Of a stretch of DNA of 64,000 bases, positions 37,988 to 46,945 are shown one piece after another. The notes below the pieces were generated by a model. The model had not been told where the DNA came from. It saw only the letters and a program-made list of their open reading frames with translations, and did not search any database. The stretch is from Solirubrobacterales bacterium (lineage in GTDB: Bacteria; Actinomycetota; Thermoleophilia; Solirubrobacterales; JACPNS01): positions 101,661 to 165,660 of the forward strand of contig JACPNS010000015.1 in assembly GCA_016185345.1 (NCBI GenBank), in the 5' to 3' direction. A program made the translations under genes and the position numbers. Position 1 is the stretch's first letter. Every line of letters starts with the position of its first letter.

Positions 37988-40900
37988 ATGTATCTAAAAG
38001 CCGTCCAGATGAAGGGGTTCAAATCATTCCCCAGCAAGACTCGCCTTGACTTCGGTCCGGGCGTGTCTGTGATTGTCGGTCCCAATGGATCCGGCAAATC
38101 AAACGTGTCCGACGCGATCGTCTGGGCACTCGGCGAGCAGAGCGCGTACGCGGTGCGTGGTCAGCAGATGCAGGACCTGCTTTTCGGCGGAGCCGAAGGC
38201 GTGCCATCCGCCTCCTACGCCGAGGTCGAGCTGGTCTTTGACAACTCCGACGGCGAGCTCGACACAGGATTCTCTGAACTTTCCGTAACGCGCAAGCTCT
38301 CGCGCGACGGCGAAGGCGAGTACCGCATCAATGGCGCGCGCTGCCGCTTGGTCGATGTGATCGAGGTTCTCTCAGATACTGGTCTCGGCAAGGAGATGCA
38401 CTCGGTCCTGAGCCAGGGCAAGGTCGACGAGATTGTCGCCAGCAAGCCCAAGGACCGCCGCCTGCTCGTCGAAGAAGCAGCTGGTCTTGGCAAGCACAGG
38501 AAGCGCCGCCGCCGCGCGCAGCTGAAGCTCGCAAAGACTCGTGACAACCTGGACCGCGTGCTCGACGTCGAGCGCGAAGCGCGTTCACGCCTGAAGCCGT
38601 TGAAGCGTCAGGCCGAGGCCGCAGAAACGCACGCCCGCCTGGAGCTCCAGTCCAACGAGCTTCGCGCCGAGAGCGCCTCAGACACTTTGCTCCTTGCTGC
38701 GCGCGAGCTCGAAGACGCAACGCGCATGGCGACCGAAGCCCGCGCCGCCCGCGAAGGGATCGAGCAGCAGCTGGCAGGCGTTGCCAAGGAGCGCGAGATC
38801 GCAGAGCAGAAGATCGCCGCTGAAGCAGCGCGGCGCGAGAAGGCCACGGAGTCTTTGTTCGCGGTCCGCTCAGTCTGCGAACGCATCGAAGGCGCGCGCG
38901 AGCGTTCCGGCGAACGTGTCTCGCGCCTGCAGAACGAGATCGAACGCGGTCAGGCAGAGCTTGGTCAGCTGACGCTCGACGTGCAGCCAGAAGTTGACAC
39001 TTCGCGAATCGCCCAGCTTGAGTCCGAGCTCGCCGAGATCGAACGCCAGGGTCGCGCCGAGCTCGAAGCAGAACTCGTCGAGATGCGCCAGCAGCACGCC
39101 AACGCTCAAAAAGAGCTCGAAGAACTCGACGCGAGCTTCACCGCAGCCAAGGCGCTGGCCGAGCAGGCCGAACAGACTTCCACCTCCGCGCGCCGAGCGA
39201 TGGCAGAGGGTCAGGCGGCTCTTGCCGAGACTCGCCGCGAGCGCGCACGCCTTGAAGGCGAGCTTGGCGCTGTTGAACAGTTCCTGCGCGAATCTGCCGG
39301 CGATGCCGGATCGGCCGCGCTGGCCGAGAAGCTCGGCGTCGAGCCGGGCTACGAACTTGCCCTGACCGCTGTGCTTGGTCGCCGCCTCCGGGCCGCAGTC
39401 GTGGAAGATCTCCCCGCCGGACAAAGCTTCTTGGACAGCGTCGGAGAGGACGGGGGCTCTGCGATGCTGGTCGGCAAGGCCCAGGCAAACCAGGGCTTCG
39501 CGTCGCTGCCCAACGGCGAACCACTTATCGACAAGCTTCAGGCCGAGGCCGGCGCGGATTCGATCGTCACCGCCCTGCTCGCGAATGTCTGGGTCGTCGA
39601 AACGCTCACCAGCTTGCCACACGGTTTCGATGGCATCGCCGTCACCAGGTCCGGTCGCGTCTATTTCGGTCACACCGGCGAACTACGTCAGGCGCCACGC
39701 GGAGGCGAGCAGCGCGTGCTCGCCGAGCGAAACCGCCGCGACGCGCTGAACGAAACGCTCGCCACAGCACGTGCAGCCGAGGCCGCCGCGCAGTCCGCGC
39801 TCGAACAGGTCGAAGCGGCGCTCAAGCGCACCGAGGCCCAGCGCGACGAGGCCCACGCGGCCTCACGTACCGCCCGCGTTGCTCGTGATGAACTTTCAGG
39901 CGCCGTTCAGGGACAATCCCGTGCGATCGAACGCCGCATCGAAGCCGGTCTCGCCGACGGCCCGACCGCCGTTCGCCGCGCCGGCGTCGAAGCCGAGCTG
40001 CGCAGCGAGCGCTCGCACGCCGAGCAGATGCGACGCGCCGCCGAGCTCCAGGCTAGGCGTCGAAGTGCACTTGAAGCCAAGCTCGAAGCCTTGCGAGGCG
40101 CCGTGCCTCGCGCGCAAGATCTCGCCGAAGTGCTGGCCGAGTGCGCGCTGGCGGCAAACGAACGCGTCGCGGTACTAGGAACGGCGCTCGACGGTGACCG
40201 TGCCGCAGGCGAAAAGCTCGCTCAAGACCTGCGCGCCCACGCCACTCAAGAGGCCCAGCTTCAAGCATCACTACGCGAGCAGGGCGAGATGGTCACGACC
40301 GCAGAGGTCCGCGCCCAGCGCTCACGCGACATGCACGCCGAGGCCGCATCGGTCACAACCGAACTCTCAGAAGCGCTCGGCCGCCCGGTCGAGGCAGCAA
40401 CCCAGCTTCTCGACGAGCCCCGCCGCGAAGAGATCGCCGCTGCGCTCGCGCGAATTGCGCGCCGCCGCGAACTGCTCGGCCCGATCAACCCACTCGCGCA
40501 AGACGAGTACGCCGAGGCCATGGCGCACGTCGAAGAGCTCGAAGCTCAGCGCGACGATCTCGAAGCCGCCCTGAAAGAACTCGGCGACCTGATCAAGGAG
40601 ATCGACAAGACGATCCGCACATCCTTTGAAGAGACCTTCGCCAGCACCAGCGCCCACTTTGAGGAGCTGATCCAGCGCCTGTTCCCGGGCGGCACCGGCA
40701 AGCTCCTGCTCGTCGCAGACGACAAGCCGAAGGTCGCCCCGGCGCTCACCACCGCTGGCGCAGACGCCGCCGAGGTCCAGGCCGCGGCAGACGCAGCCGA
40801 GGACGCCATGCCAGAAGATCCAGACGAAGCCCCCGAGGCCTCCGAGATCGAGTACGGCGTCGAGATCAAGGTCCAGCTCCCGGGCAGCAAGTCCGGACGC

Positions 40901-41224
40901 GTGCTCACGCTGCTCTCTGGCGGCGAGCGCTCACTGGTCGCCTTGGCATTCCTCTTCAGCGTCTTCCTCACCAAGCCGTGCCCGTTCTACATCTTCGACG
41001 AGGCCGAGGCCGCGCTCGACGACGTGAACATCGACCGCCTGGTCGCCCTGCTGCGCGAGCACAGCGACAACAGCCAGTTCATCGTCATCACGCACCAAAA
41101 GCGCACCATGGATGCCGCGGACTGCCTCTACGGAGTCTCAATGGGCAAGGACGGAATCAGCAAGGTCATCACTCGCCGCATGACCGGTCGCGAGACCGAG
41201 CACGGCGAGATGATCGTCGCCTGA
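37988..41224 (+). CDS. smc: Chromosome segregation protein SMC
   Basis: SMC dimers with ScpAB compact and align chromosomes. The N-terminal head has Walker A IVGPNGSGKSNVSDAIVW at residues 27-44. Long coiled coils flank a hinge at about residues 440-575. The C-terminal head has the signature LLSGGERSLVALAFLF near 975 and Walker B FYIFDEAEAALDD near 998. At 1078 residues it is about 100 shorter than typical bacterial SMCs, mainly in the coils. An acidic Ala/Glu/Asp-rich insert of about 40 residues (about 915-957) lies before the signature motif. It starts 18 bases after rnc. Confidence 0.95.
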   Translation: MYLKAVQMKGFKSFPSKTRLDFGPGVSVIVGPNGSGKSNVSDAIVWALGEQSAYAVRGQQMQDLLFGGAEGVPSASYAEVELVFDNSDGELDTGFSELSVTRKLSRDGEGEYRINGARCRLVDVIEVLSDTGLGKEMHSVLSQGKVDEIVASKPKDRRLLVEEAAGLGKHRKRRRRAQLKLAKTRDNLDRVLDVEREARSRLKPLKRQAEAAETHARLELQSNELRAESASDTLLLAARELEDATRMATEARAAREGIEQQLAGVAKEREIAEQKIAAEAARREKATESLFAVRSVCERIEGARERSGERVSRLQNEIERGQAELGQLTLDVQPEVDTSRIAQLESELAEIERQGRAELEAELVEMRQQHANAQKELEELDASFTAAKALAEQAEQTSTSARRAMAEGQAALAETRRERARLEGELGAVEQFLRESAGDAGSAALAEKLGVEPGYELALTAVLGRRLRAAVVEDLPAGQSFLDSVGEDGGSAMLVGKAQANQGFASLPNGEPLIDKLQAEAGADSIVTALLANVWVVETLTSLPHGFDGIAVTRSGRVYFGHTGELRQAPRGGEQRVLAERNRRDALNETLATARAAEAAAQSALEQVEAALKRTEAQRDEAHAASRTARVARDELSGAVQGQSRAIERRIEAGLADGPTAVRRAGVEAELRSERSHAEQMRRAAELQARRRSALEAKLEALRGAVPRAQDLAEVLAECALAANERVAVLGTALDGDRAAGEKLAQDLRAHATQEAQLQASLREQGEMVTTAEVRAQRSRDMHAEAASVTTELSEALGRPVEAATQLLDEPRREEIAAALARIARRRELLGPINPLAQDEYAEAMAHVEELEAQRDDLEAALKELGDLIKEIDKTIRTSFEETFASTSAHFEELIQRLFPGGTGKLLLVADDKPKVAPALTTAGADAAEVQAAADAAEDAMPEDPDEAPEASEIEYGVEIKVQLPGSKSGRVLTLLSGGERSLVALAFLFSVFLTKPCPFYIFDEAEAALDDVNIDRLVALLREHSDNSQFIVITHQKRTMDAADCLYGVSMGKDGISKVITRRMTGRETEHGEMIVA

Positions 41225-41228
41225 GGCC

Positions 41229-42188
41229 GTGCGTGTCCTGGTCGCCGGCGCGGCCGGTGCGATCGGACGACCGCTGGTCCCGCAGCTGCTCGATGCTGGG
41301 CACGAGGTTCACGCCACCACGCGCAAGCCCACTCGCGCCACTGAGCTGAGCGCCGCCGGCGCCGTGTCCGAGGTCGTCGATTTTCTCGAGCCCGGCGCCG
41401 CCGACGCGCTGCTCGAGCGCGTGCGACCAGACGTCGTCATCGATGAGCTGACGAGCCTCCCTCACGACTACGACCCACGCAAGGCGGAGTCGGCCTATGT
41501 CCACAACAACCGCATCCGTAGTGAGGGCACCGGCGCGTTGCTCGCGGCGGCCGAAAAGCACGGCGTTCAGCGCTACGTCCTTCAGTCCGTCGCGTTCATC
41601 TACGCGCCAGGCAGTTCGGGATTGCGGAGCGAAACCGATCCCGTCTGGAGCGACGCGCCCGATCCGTTCGCGGACGCCATCGCAACGCTCGTCGAGAACG
41701 AACGCATCGTTGCCGAGAGCTCAGCATTCACGGGCGTCACGCTGCGCTACGGCTTCCTCTATGGCCCGGGGACGTGGTACGAATCCGGCGGCAGTACGAC
41801 TGTGGCAATCCAGAAGCGCAGGCTGCCGCTGATTGGCGGCGGCACGGGAGTCAACTCTTTGGTTCATGTCGGCGATGCGGTAGCTGCGACCGTTTGCGCG
41901 ACCGTCTACGGCAAAGGGATCTACAACGTTGTGGACGACGATCCCGCGTCTTTCTCCGAGCTCGTCCCTGAACTCGCACGGATTCTCGGCGCCAAACAAC
42001 CGATGAGAATTCCCAGATGGCTGGGCCGCATCATCGCCGGCGGATACCTCGTGGAGGCGGCGACGAGAATGCCCGGCGCGTCCAACGCGAAGGCCAAAGC
42101 CGAGCTCGGCTGGGCGCCAATCCTCCCGAGTTGGCGTGAGGGGATGCGTGACTTTCGCGACAGCTACCCATCTGGTTCGCAACATTGA
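41229..42188 (+). CDS. NAD(P)-dependent epimerase/dehydratase (extended/atypical SDR)
   Basis: The Rossmann motif VAGAAGAIGRPLVPQLL at the N terminus and later LRYGFLYGPGTWYESGG and SLVHVGDAVAA place this 319-residue protein among extended or atypical short-chain dehydrogenases. The usual YxxxK catalytic pair is not evident, so it may bind a nucleotide without classical catalysis. GTG start four bases after smc; the stop touches the start region of the next gene. Function unknown. Confidence 0.82.
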   Translation: MRVLVAGAAGAIGRPLVPQLLDAGHEVHATTRKPTRATELSAAGAVSEVVDFLEPGAADALLERVRPDVVIDELTSLPHDYDPRKAESAYVHNNRIRSEGTGALLAAAEKHGVQRYVLQSVAFIYAPGSSGLRSETDPVWSDAPDPFADAIATLVENERIVAESSAFTGVTLRYGFLYGPGTWYESGGSTTVAIQKRRLPLIGGGTGVNSLVHVGDAVAATVCATVYGKGIYNVVDDDPASFSELVPELARILGAKQPMRIPRWLGRIIAGGYLVEAATRMPGASNAKAKAELGWAPILPSWREGMRDFRDSYPSGSQH

Positions 42189-42196
42189 AGGGCGCG

Positions 42197-42586
42197 ATGG
42201 ACAATCCCAGGCTGGTGACTGGCGTGATCGCCCTGTTCGCGCTCATCGAGCTTGCGATGTCGCTGTGGATGGTGGCCGCCCCGCAATCCTTCTTCGATCA
42301 GATTGGGCCGTTCGGGGAGTACAACGGCCACTACCTGCGGGATGTCGCGGCGTTCCAGGCAGGTATCGGAGCTGCCCTGCTGGCCTCGATCTGGATCACC
42401 AGGCTCCGTGCGGGTGCCGTCTGCGCGCTACTCGCGGCGAGCGCACTGCACGGAATCAATCACTTCGCAGGCATCGACGCCGCCAATGGCAACTCCAACG
42501 CGGGCGTTGTGGACGCGATCGCAATCACGCTCTCGGTCCTGGTGATCGGCTGGCTGCTCGCTGCGACGCTGCGCGTTCAGGACTGA
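42197..42586 (+). CDS. Small membrane protein, four predicted helices
   Basis: I do not recognise the family by name. The 129-residue protein has four hydrophobic stretches: VTGVIALFALIELAMSLWMV, a second around FQAGIGAALLASIW, a third around GAVCALLAASALHGINHFAG and a last IAITLSVLVIGWLLAATL. The pattern APQSFFDQIG recurs in small uncharacterised actinobacterial membrane proteins. GAAGGG lies four bases before ATG 42197; a TTG at 42185 would overlap the SDR stop. It converges with htpX by ten bases. Confidence 0.7.
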   Translation: MDNPRLVTGVIALFALIELAMSLWMVAAPQSFFDQIGPFGEYNGHYLRDVAAFQAGIGAALLASIWITRLRAGAVCALLAASALHGINHFAGIDAANGNSNAGVVDAIAITLSVLVIGWLLAATLRVQD

Positions 42587-43641
42587 CTGGCGCCGGGCGA
42601 CTGCTCGGCCTTCATGATCGAAGCCGTGTTCAGGCTCTCCGGTGCCAGCGGGACGAAGTTCATGTCCTGCTGCATCTGCGGTGCATCGCCGCCTGTTGAT
42701 CCGTCACCTGATGCCCACGGCAGCGTGAAGTAGCTGCCGACCGGGCGATCGTGGCGGTGGCTGATACCGCCGGCCATCTCGGTCAGGCGACCGACACGGT
42801 CCTCGGTGGCCGGGTGGGTTGCAAAGAGCGTTGACTCCTTGCCGCGAGCGTTCATCGATGGGGCGATCATCATGTGGGCGATCGCCTCTTCGGGGCGCTC
42901 AGTCGCGACCATGTTGCCGGAGATCTGGTTCAGCGCAGACGCAAGCCCCTGCGGGTAGCGGGTGAGCTCGGCGCCAGAGGCGTCGGCGACGTACTCGCGC
43001 TTGCGGCTGATCGAGAGCTGGATGATCGTTGCCGCGATCGGGGCGAGGATGATCGTCAGAAGGATCACAATCAGACCGAGCCAGCCGCCTCCACCTTCGC
43101 GGTTGCCGCCGCCGAAGAAGACGCCGTAGGAGATGATCTGCGCGATCAGAGCGATCGATCCGGCGAGCACCGCGACGTAGGTCATCAGCTTCACGTCGAG
43201 ATTCTTGATGTGCGCCATTTCGTGCGCGAGGACCCCGTAGAGCTCTTGGTCGTCGAGCACGTCAAGCAGACCCTTGTTCACGCAGATCAGTGCCTGGTCC
43301 TGATTGCGGCCGGCGGCGAATGCGTTGGGAGATGGATCGGGGGAGATGTACAAGCGCGGCATCGGAAGGCCAGCGGTGATCGAGAGGTTCTCGACCATTC
43401 GCCAGAGCTCAGGGGCGTCGGACTTCTTCTCGATCCTCTTGCCGCCAGCCGCGAGGACGGCCATATCGTCGCCGCCAAACAGCGAGATCAGGACCATGAC
43501 GAACGCCAGGGCGGCGATGCCAAAGGCACCGATCGGTCCCACCCAGAGGTACATCGCGTATGCGATAAGGGCGTAAAGCGCCAGGAATCCGCTGAGCAAG
43601 AACCACGATTTGCGTTTGTTTACGGCTATCTGCTTGTACAT
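42577..43641 (-). CDS. htpX: M48 family membrane metalloprotease HtpX
   Basis: HtpX degrades damaged membrane proteins. Two N-terminal membrane helices come first, then SPNAFAAGRNQDQALICVNK, the zinc motif HEMAH at about residue 140, two further helices and the third ligand region REYVADASGAELTRYP. Length is 354 residues. GGAGG eight bases before the ATG is one of the best ribosome-binding sites in the window, fitting an internal operon gene behind lemA. Confidence 0.93.
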   Translation of the reverse strand: MYKQIAVNKRKSWFLLSGFLALYALIAYAMYLWVGPIGAFGIAALAFVMVLISLFGGDDMAVLAAGGKRIEKKSDAPELWRMVENLSITAGLPMPRLYISPDPSPNAFAAGRNQDQALICVNKGLLDVLDDQELYGVLAHEMAHIKNLDVKLMTYVAVLAGSIALIAQIISYGVFFGGGNREGGGGWLGLIVILLTIILAPIAATIIQLSISRKREYVADASGAELTRYPQGLASALNQISGNMVATERPEEAIAHMMIAPSMNARGKESTLFATHPATEDRVGRLTEMAGGISHRHDRPVGSYFTLPWASGDGSTGGDAPQMQQDMNFVPLAPESLNTASIMKAEQSPGASQS

Positions 43642-43665
43642 CTCGTTCCTCCGTGAATCCTGGCG

Positions 43666-44376
43666 CTACGCGGTCGGCGGGCCAGGAGGCGTCGAACCTT
43701 CGCCACCAGCAGGCGGCTCGGTTGACGGCGGCGCGGCGGGCGGAGCTGCTGGCGGGGCGGCCGGGGCCGGGGTTGCCGGAATCACGCCGGGCGCAGGAGA
43801 GTTCGCGGCGGCGCTGTTGTCGCCGAACGCAACGCTCGGGACCTCCTTCTCGGCCGGGTCCTCGAGCTCGAAGAACTCGTGCTCGTCGACCTTCGCGAAG
43901 TTGGCAATGATGCTGCTCGGGAACTGCTGAATCTTGATGTTCAGATCGCGGACGTTCATGTTGTAAAACCGACGGCTGGCCTGGATCTTGTCCTCGGTGT
44001 CGGTCAGCTCGTTCTGCAGCTGCAGGAAGTTCTGGTTTGCCTTGAGGTCTGGGTAGGCCTCTGCAACCGCGAACAGGCGGCCAAGTGCCTGGCCGAGAAT
44101 GCCTTCCGCGGCGGCCGATGCCTGCGGGCCCGACGCGTTGACGGCGTTGGTGCGCGCCTGCGTGACCGAGTCGAAGGTCTGGCGCTCGTGTGCGGCGTAG
44201 CCCTTGACGGTCTCGACGAGGTTGGGGATCAAGTCGTGACGACGCTTGAGCTGGGTGTCGATGTCGGAGAATGCCTCTTCGACACGGTTACGCAGCGAAA
44301 TCAAGCCGTTGTAGGTCGCGACCACATAGATGATCAGAATGACGACGATTACGGCGATAACGATCAGTGCGATCAT
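43666..44376 (-). CDS. lemA: LemA family membrane protein
   Basis: LemA proteins have one N-terminal membrane helix (IALIVIAVIVVILIIYVVA) and a long helical domain outside or at the membrane; VEEAFSDIDTQLKRRHDLIP and QFPSSIIANFAKV are family signatures. The last 50 residues are a Pro/Ala-rich tail of low complexity. lemA followed by htpX is a recurrent pair, suggesting a role with the protease in membrane quality control. It is divergent from ftsY. Confidence 0.93.
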   Translation of the reverse strand: MIALIVIAVIVVILIIYVVATYNGLISLRNRVEEAFSDIDTQLKRRHDLIPNLVETVKGYAAHERQTFDSVTQARTNAVNASGPQASAAAEGILGQALGRLFAVAEAYPDLKANQNFLQLQNELTDTEDKIQASRRFYNMNVRDLNIKIQQFPSSIIANFAKVDEHEFFELEDPAEKEVPSVAFGDNSAAANSPAPGVIPATPAPAAPPAAPPAAPPSTEPPAGGEGSTPPGPPTA

Positions 44377-44474
44377 TGAAAAATCAGGCCTTTCGGGGTT
44401 TCGCAGGATGCGAGCAAGTACGTAGATTCTTACCGATAACGTCGGCCGAGTGTTCGGCAGAGTGGCCGCCTACA

Positions 44475-44480
44475 TAAGAT
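44475..44480 (+). promoter_or_regulatory. -10-like hexamer for leaderless ftsY
   Basis: TAAGAT, within TACATAAGAT, ends 6 bases before the GTG at 44487 in the gap between divergent lemA and ftsY. Confidence 0.5.
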
Positions 44481-44486
44481 CACAAT

Positions 44487-45479
44487 GTGCCGAGGGAGTG
44501 GAATGAGTTGTTCATCGCCGATTCGCCGCTCCCGAGTGAGCCGGTGGCGGCCGCCGAACCCCAGGGCGGGGGCGGGATGTTCAAGCGCCTGCGCGAGTCG
44601 CTCGGACGCACGCGCCAGGCCTTCTCCGCAGAGCTGCGCACCACGCTTTTTGACGCGCTCGACGACCAGACCTGTGAGCGCCTCGAAGAACTCTTGATCT
44701 ACGCCGACGTCGGCGCGCGCACCACGGCGAAGGTCGTCGGCCAGCTCGAGACCGAGGTCGAAGAGGGCGAGGTGGCCGGGGGAGACGCAATCGTCGAGAG
44801 GCTCGAAGAGCTGCTCGCGCAGACGGCAACAACCGGTGAGTCAACGATCGACATTCGCCACACCCCAACCGTGATCATGGTCTGCGGAGTCAACGGGACC
44901 GGAAAGACAACTTCGATCGGCAAGATCGCTTGGCATCTCGAGAAGCAGTTCGGCAAGTCCGTGTTGCTCGGAGCCGCCGACACGTTTCGCGCGGCGGCCA
45001 CTGAGCAGCTTGCCGAGTGGGCCAATCGCACCGGCGCCGAGCTTGTCCGCGGTGAGCAGGGCTCTGACCCCGGATCGGTCGCATATGACGCGGTCGGCGC
45101 CGCTGTCAGTCGCGGAACCGACGTTGCGCTGATCGATACAGCCGGCCGCTTGCACACACAGGACAATCTGCTTGAAGAGCTCAAGAAGGTTCGCCGTGTG
45201 ATCGAGAAACAGCTCCCGGGCGCGCCGCACGAAACGCTTCTAGTCGTCGACGCAACCACCGGCCAGAACGGCCTGCGCCAGGCAAAGCTCTTTGCCGAGG
45301 CCGTCCAAGTGGACGGGATCGTGCTGACCAAACTCGATGGCACTGCCAAGGGCGGCATTGCCCTGGCAATCGCAGACGAGCTCGGGATCCCGGTCAAATT
45401 GATCGGGATAGGCGAGCAGCTCGAGGATCTGCGTCCCTTCGACGCTGCGGATTTTGCCCGCGCACTCGTCTCTGAGTAA
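44487..45479 (+). CDS. ftsY: Signal recognition particle receptor FtsY
   Basis: FtsY receives ribosome-SRP complexes at the membrane. The NG domain is complete: G1 GVNGTGKTTSIGKIA at about residue 133, DTFRAAATEQL, the DTAGRLHTQDNL switch region near 217, and TKLDGTAKGG near 273. Before it lies a short A-like region with Gly/Pro-rich sequence rather than the long acidic domain of E. coli. Total 330 residues from GTG 44487. It stands near ffh, its SRP partner. Confidence 0.95.
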   Translation: MPREWNELFIADSPLPSEPVAAAEPQGGGGMFKRLRESLGRTRQAFSAELRTTLFDALDDQTCERLEELLIYADVGARTTAKVVGQLETEVEEGEVAGGDAIVERLEELLAQTATTGESTIDIRHTPTVIMVCGVNGTGKTTSIGKIAWHLEKQFGKSVLLGAADTFRAAATEQLAEWANRTGAELVRGEQGSDPGSVAYDAVGAAVSRGTDVALIDTAGRLHTQDNLLEELKKVRRVIEKQLPGAPHETLLVVDATTGQNGLRQAKLFAEAVQVDGIVLTKLDGTAKGGIALAIADELGIPVKLIGIGEQLEDLRPFDAADFARALVSE

Positions 45480-45533
45480 AAGTTTTTCGCGTCAGCGTCG
45501 ATCTCCGCCGCGATCTGGTCAATAATCAGCATC

Positions 45534-46010
45534 GTGGAAGACTGGATCTACTGGATGATCTTCGCGATCGTGATGGCGGCGATCGAGCTCACCGTGTTTA
45601 CGGTGTTCATTTTCGGACCGCTGGCGGTTGCCGCACTGGTCACGGCACTCGCGGCCGCCTTGGGTGCCAGCATGGAGGCGCAGTTGCTGCTCTTCATCGC
45701 GCTGTCGCTTGCGTCCGGTCTCGCGCTTTACCCGGTGGCCAGACGAATGCGGGAGAGTCACCCGGAGTCGGTAAACAACGTCGATGCGCTGATCGGCAAG
45801 GAGGGCCGCACGCTCGAAGAGATCTCTGGTGAATCGCTCGGGCTGATCCGCTTCGACAACGCCAACTGGACCGCTCGTCCTGTTGACGGTCGACCCCCGA
45901 TCGCCGCCAACACGCCGGTCAAGGTCCTATCGATCGCCGGCGCAACCGCAATCGTCGAACCGCTCGCAGTGCCGAATTCAACGACAGAAACTTCATCCCC
46001 TGACGCGTAG
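45534..46010 (+). CDS. NfeD-like membrane protein
   Basis: Two or three hydrophobic segments (MIFAIVMAAIELTVFTVFIF; LAVAALVTALAAALGASM) precede a C-terminal OB-fold domain (VDALIGKEGRTLEEISG to VKVLSIAGATAIVEPL) characteristic of short NfeD proteins. The gene lies eight bases before an SPFH gene, the classical NfeD-stomatin pair in which NfeD assists a membrane-microdomain scaffold. GTG start; an AATAAT sequence ends seven bases upstream and could be a -10 for a leaderless transcript. Confidence 0.88.
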   Translation: MEDWIYWMIFAIVMAAIELTVFTVFIFGPLAVAALVTALAAALGASMEAQLLLFIALSLASGLALYPVARRMRESHPESVNNVDALIGKEGRTLEEISGESLGLIRFDNANWTARPVDGRPPIAANTPVKVLSIAGATAIVEPLAVPNSTTETSSPDA

Positions 46011-46018
46011 GAGCTCGC

Positions 46019-46897
46019 ATGGTCTTCGTACTCATCGCAATCGTAGTTCTCGTCCTCTTCACGCTGCTGCGTGCCGTGCGGATCGTCCCGCAGTCGAAGG
46101 CTGGCGTGGTGGAGCGTCTGGGTAAGTATCACCGCACGCTGAGCCCGGGCCTGGCGATCGTCATTCCGTATGTCGACAAGGTCCGCCCGCTGATCGACAT
46201 GCGCGAGCAGGTCGTGAGCTTCGCACCGCAGCCGGTGATCACCGAGGACAACGTCGTCGTGCAGATCGACAGCGTCCTGTATTACACGATCAACGACGCG
46301 CGCGCCGTGACTTACGAGATCGCAAACCACCTTCAGGCGATCGAGCAGCTCACCACCACCACGCTGCGAAACGTGATCGGTGGACTGACGCTCGAGAAGG
46401 CACTGACCAGCCGTGACGAGATCAACACCGCGCTGCGAATTGTGCTCGACGAAGCGACAGGCAAGTGGGGAATCCGCGTCAACCGCGTCGAGCTGAAGGC
46501 AATCGATCCGCCACTCTCGATCCAGGACGCGATGGAAAAGCAGATGCGCGCCGAGCGTGATCGTCGCGCCGCGATCCTCACGGCGGAAGGCGTCAAGCAG
46601 TCCCAGATTCTTACGGCAGAAGGCGAGAAGCAGGCCGCGATTCTTACGGCAGAAGGCGACCGTCAGTCGCAGATCCTTACGGCAGAGGGTGAAGGAGCCG
46701 CGATCAAGACCGTCTTCGACGCGATCCACGCCGGAAACCCGGACCTGCCGCTCGTCGCCTACAAGTACGTCCAGGCGCTCGAAAGCCTGGCCGGCAGCGA
46801 AACGAACGCAACCTGGATCATCCCGGGCGAGTTCACGCAGGCGCTTTCGGGTCTGAGCGAGAAGCTCGGATCGCTTGAAGGTCCGCCGAGGCAGTAG
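46019..46897 (+). CDS. SPFH/Band 7 (stomatin-like) protein
   Basis: An N-terminal membrane segment (VFVLIAIVVLVLFTLL) anchors an SPFH domain starting RIVPQSKAGVVERLGKYHRT. A helical region follows with four 11-residue repeats of the ILTAEG type (about residues 185-228), the part that oligomerises in stomatins and flotillins. The 292-residue protein probably forms membrane scaffolds with the NfeD protein upstream. GGAG six bases before the ATG is a good ribosome-binding site. Confidence 0.92.
   Translation: MVFVLIAIVVLVLFTLLRAVRIVPQSKAGVVERLGKYHRTLSPGLAIVIPYVDKVRPLIDMREQVVSFAPQPVITEDNVVVQIDSVLYYTINDARAVTYEIANHLQAIEQLTTTTLRNVIGGLTLEKALTSRDEINTALRIVLDEATGKWGIRVNRVELKAIDPPLSIQDAMEKQMRAERDRRAAILTAEGVKQSQILTAEGEKQAAILTAEGDRQSQILTAEGEGAAIKTVFDAIHAGNPDLPLVAYKYVQALESLAGSETNATWIIPGEFTQALSGLSEKLGSLEGPPRQ
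46571..46702 (+). repeat. Four in-frame 33-bp repeats in the SPFH gene
   Basis: Units at 46571-46603, 46604-46636, 46637-46669 and 46670-46702 each encode ILTAEG plus five variable residues. The DNA is nearly identical over a core such as TTCTTACGGCAGAAGGCGA in units 2 and 3, while units 1 and 4 differ at silent positions. Such repeats can expand or contract by slippage. Confidence 0.8.
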
Positions 46898-46931
46898 TCC
46901 GGTGGTCGCGCGGCAACCAGCCGTGAGGCTC

Positions 46932-46937
46932 TAGGGT
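46932..46937 (+). promoter_or_regulatory. -10-like hexamer for ffh
   Basis: TAGGGT ends 8 bases before ATG 46946. Confidence 0.4.
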
Positions 46938-46945
46938 TCTCGCAG

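Noticed and set aside
38870..39673. 268-codon minus-strand frame inside smc
   Set aside because: It is antisense to the coiled coil and hinge of SMC and has no domain. The same reasoning applies to other long antisense frames in the window.
45473..45490. AAAAGTTTTT after ftsY as a terminator
   Set aside because: There is no stable GC stem before the T-run; the A/T pairing alone would not stop transcription.
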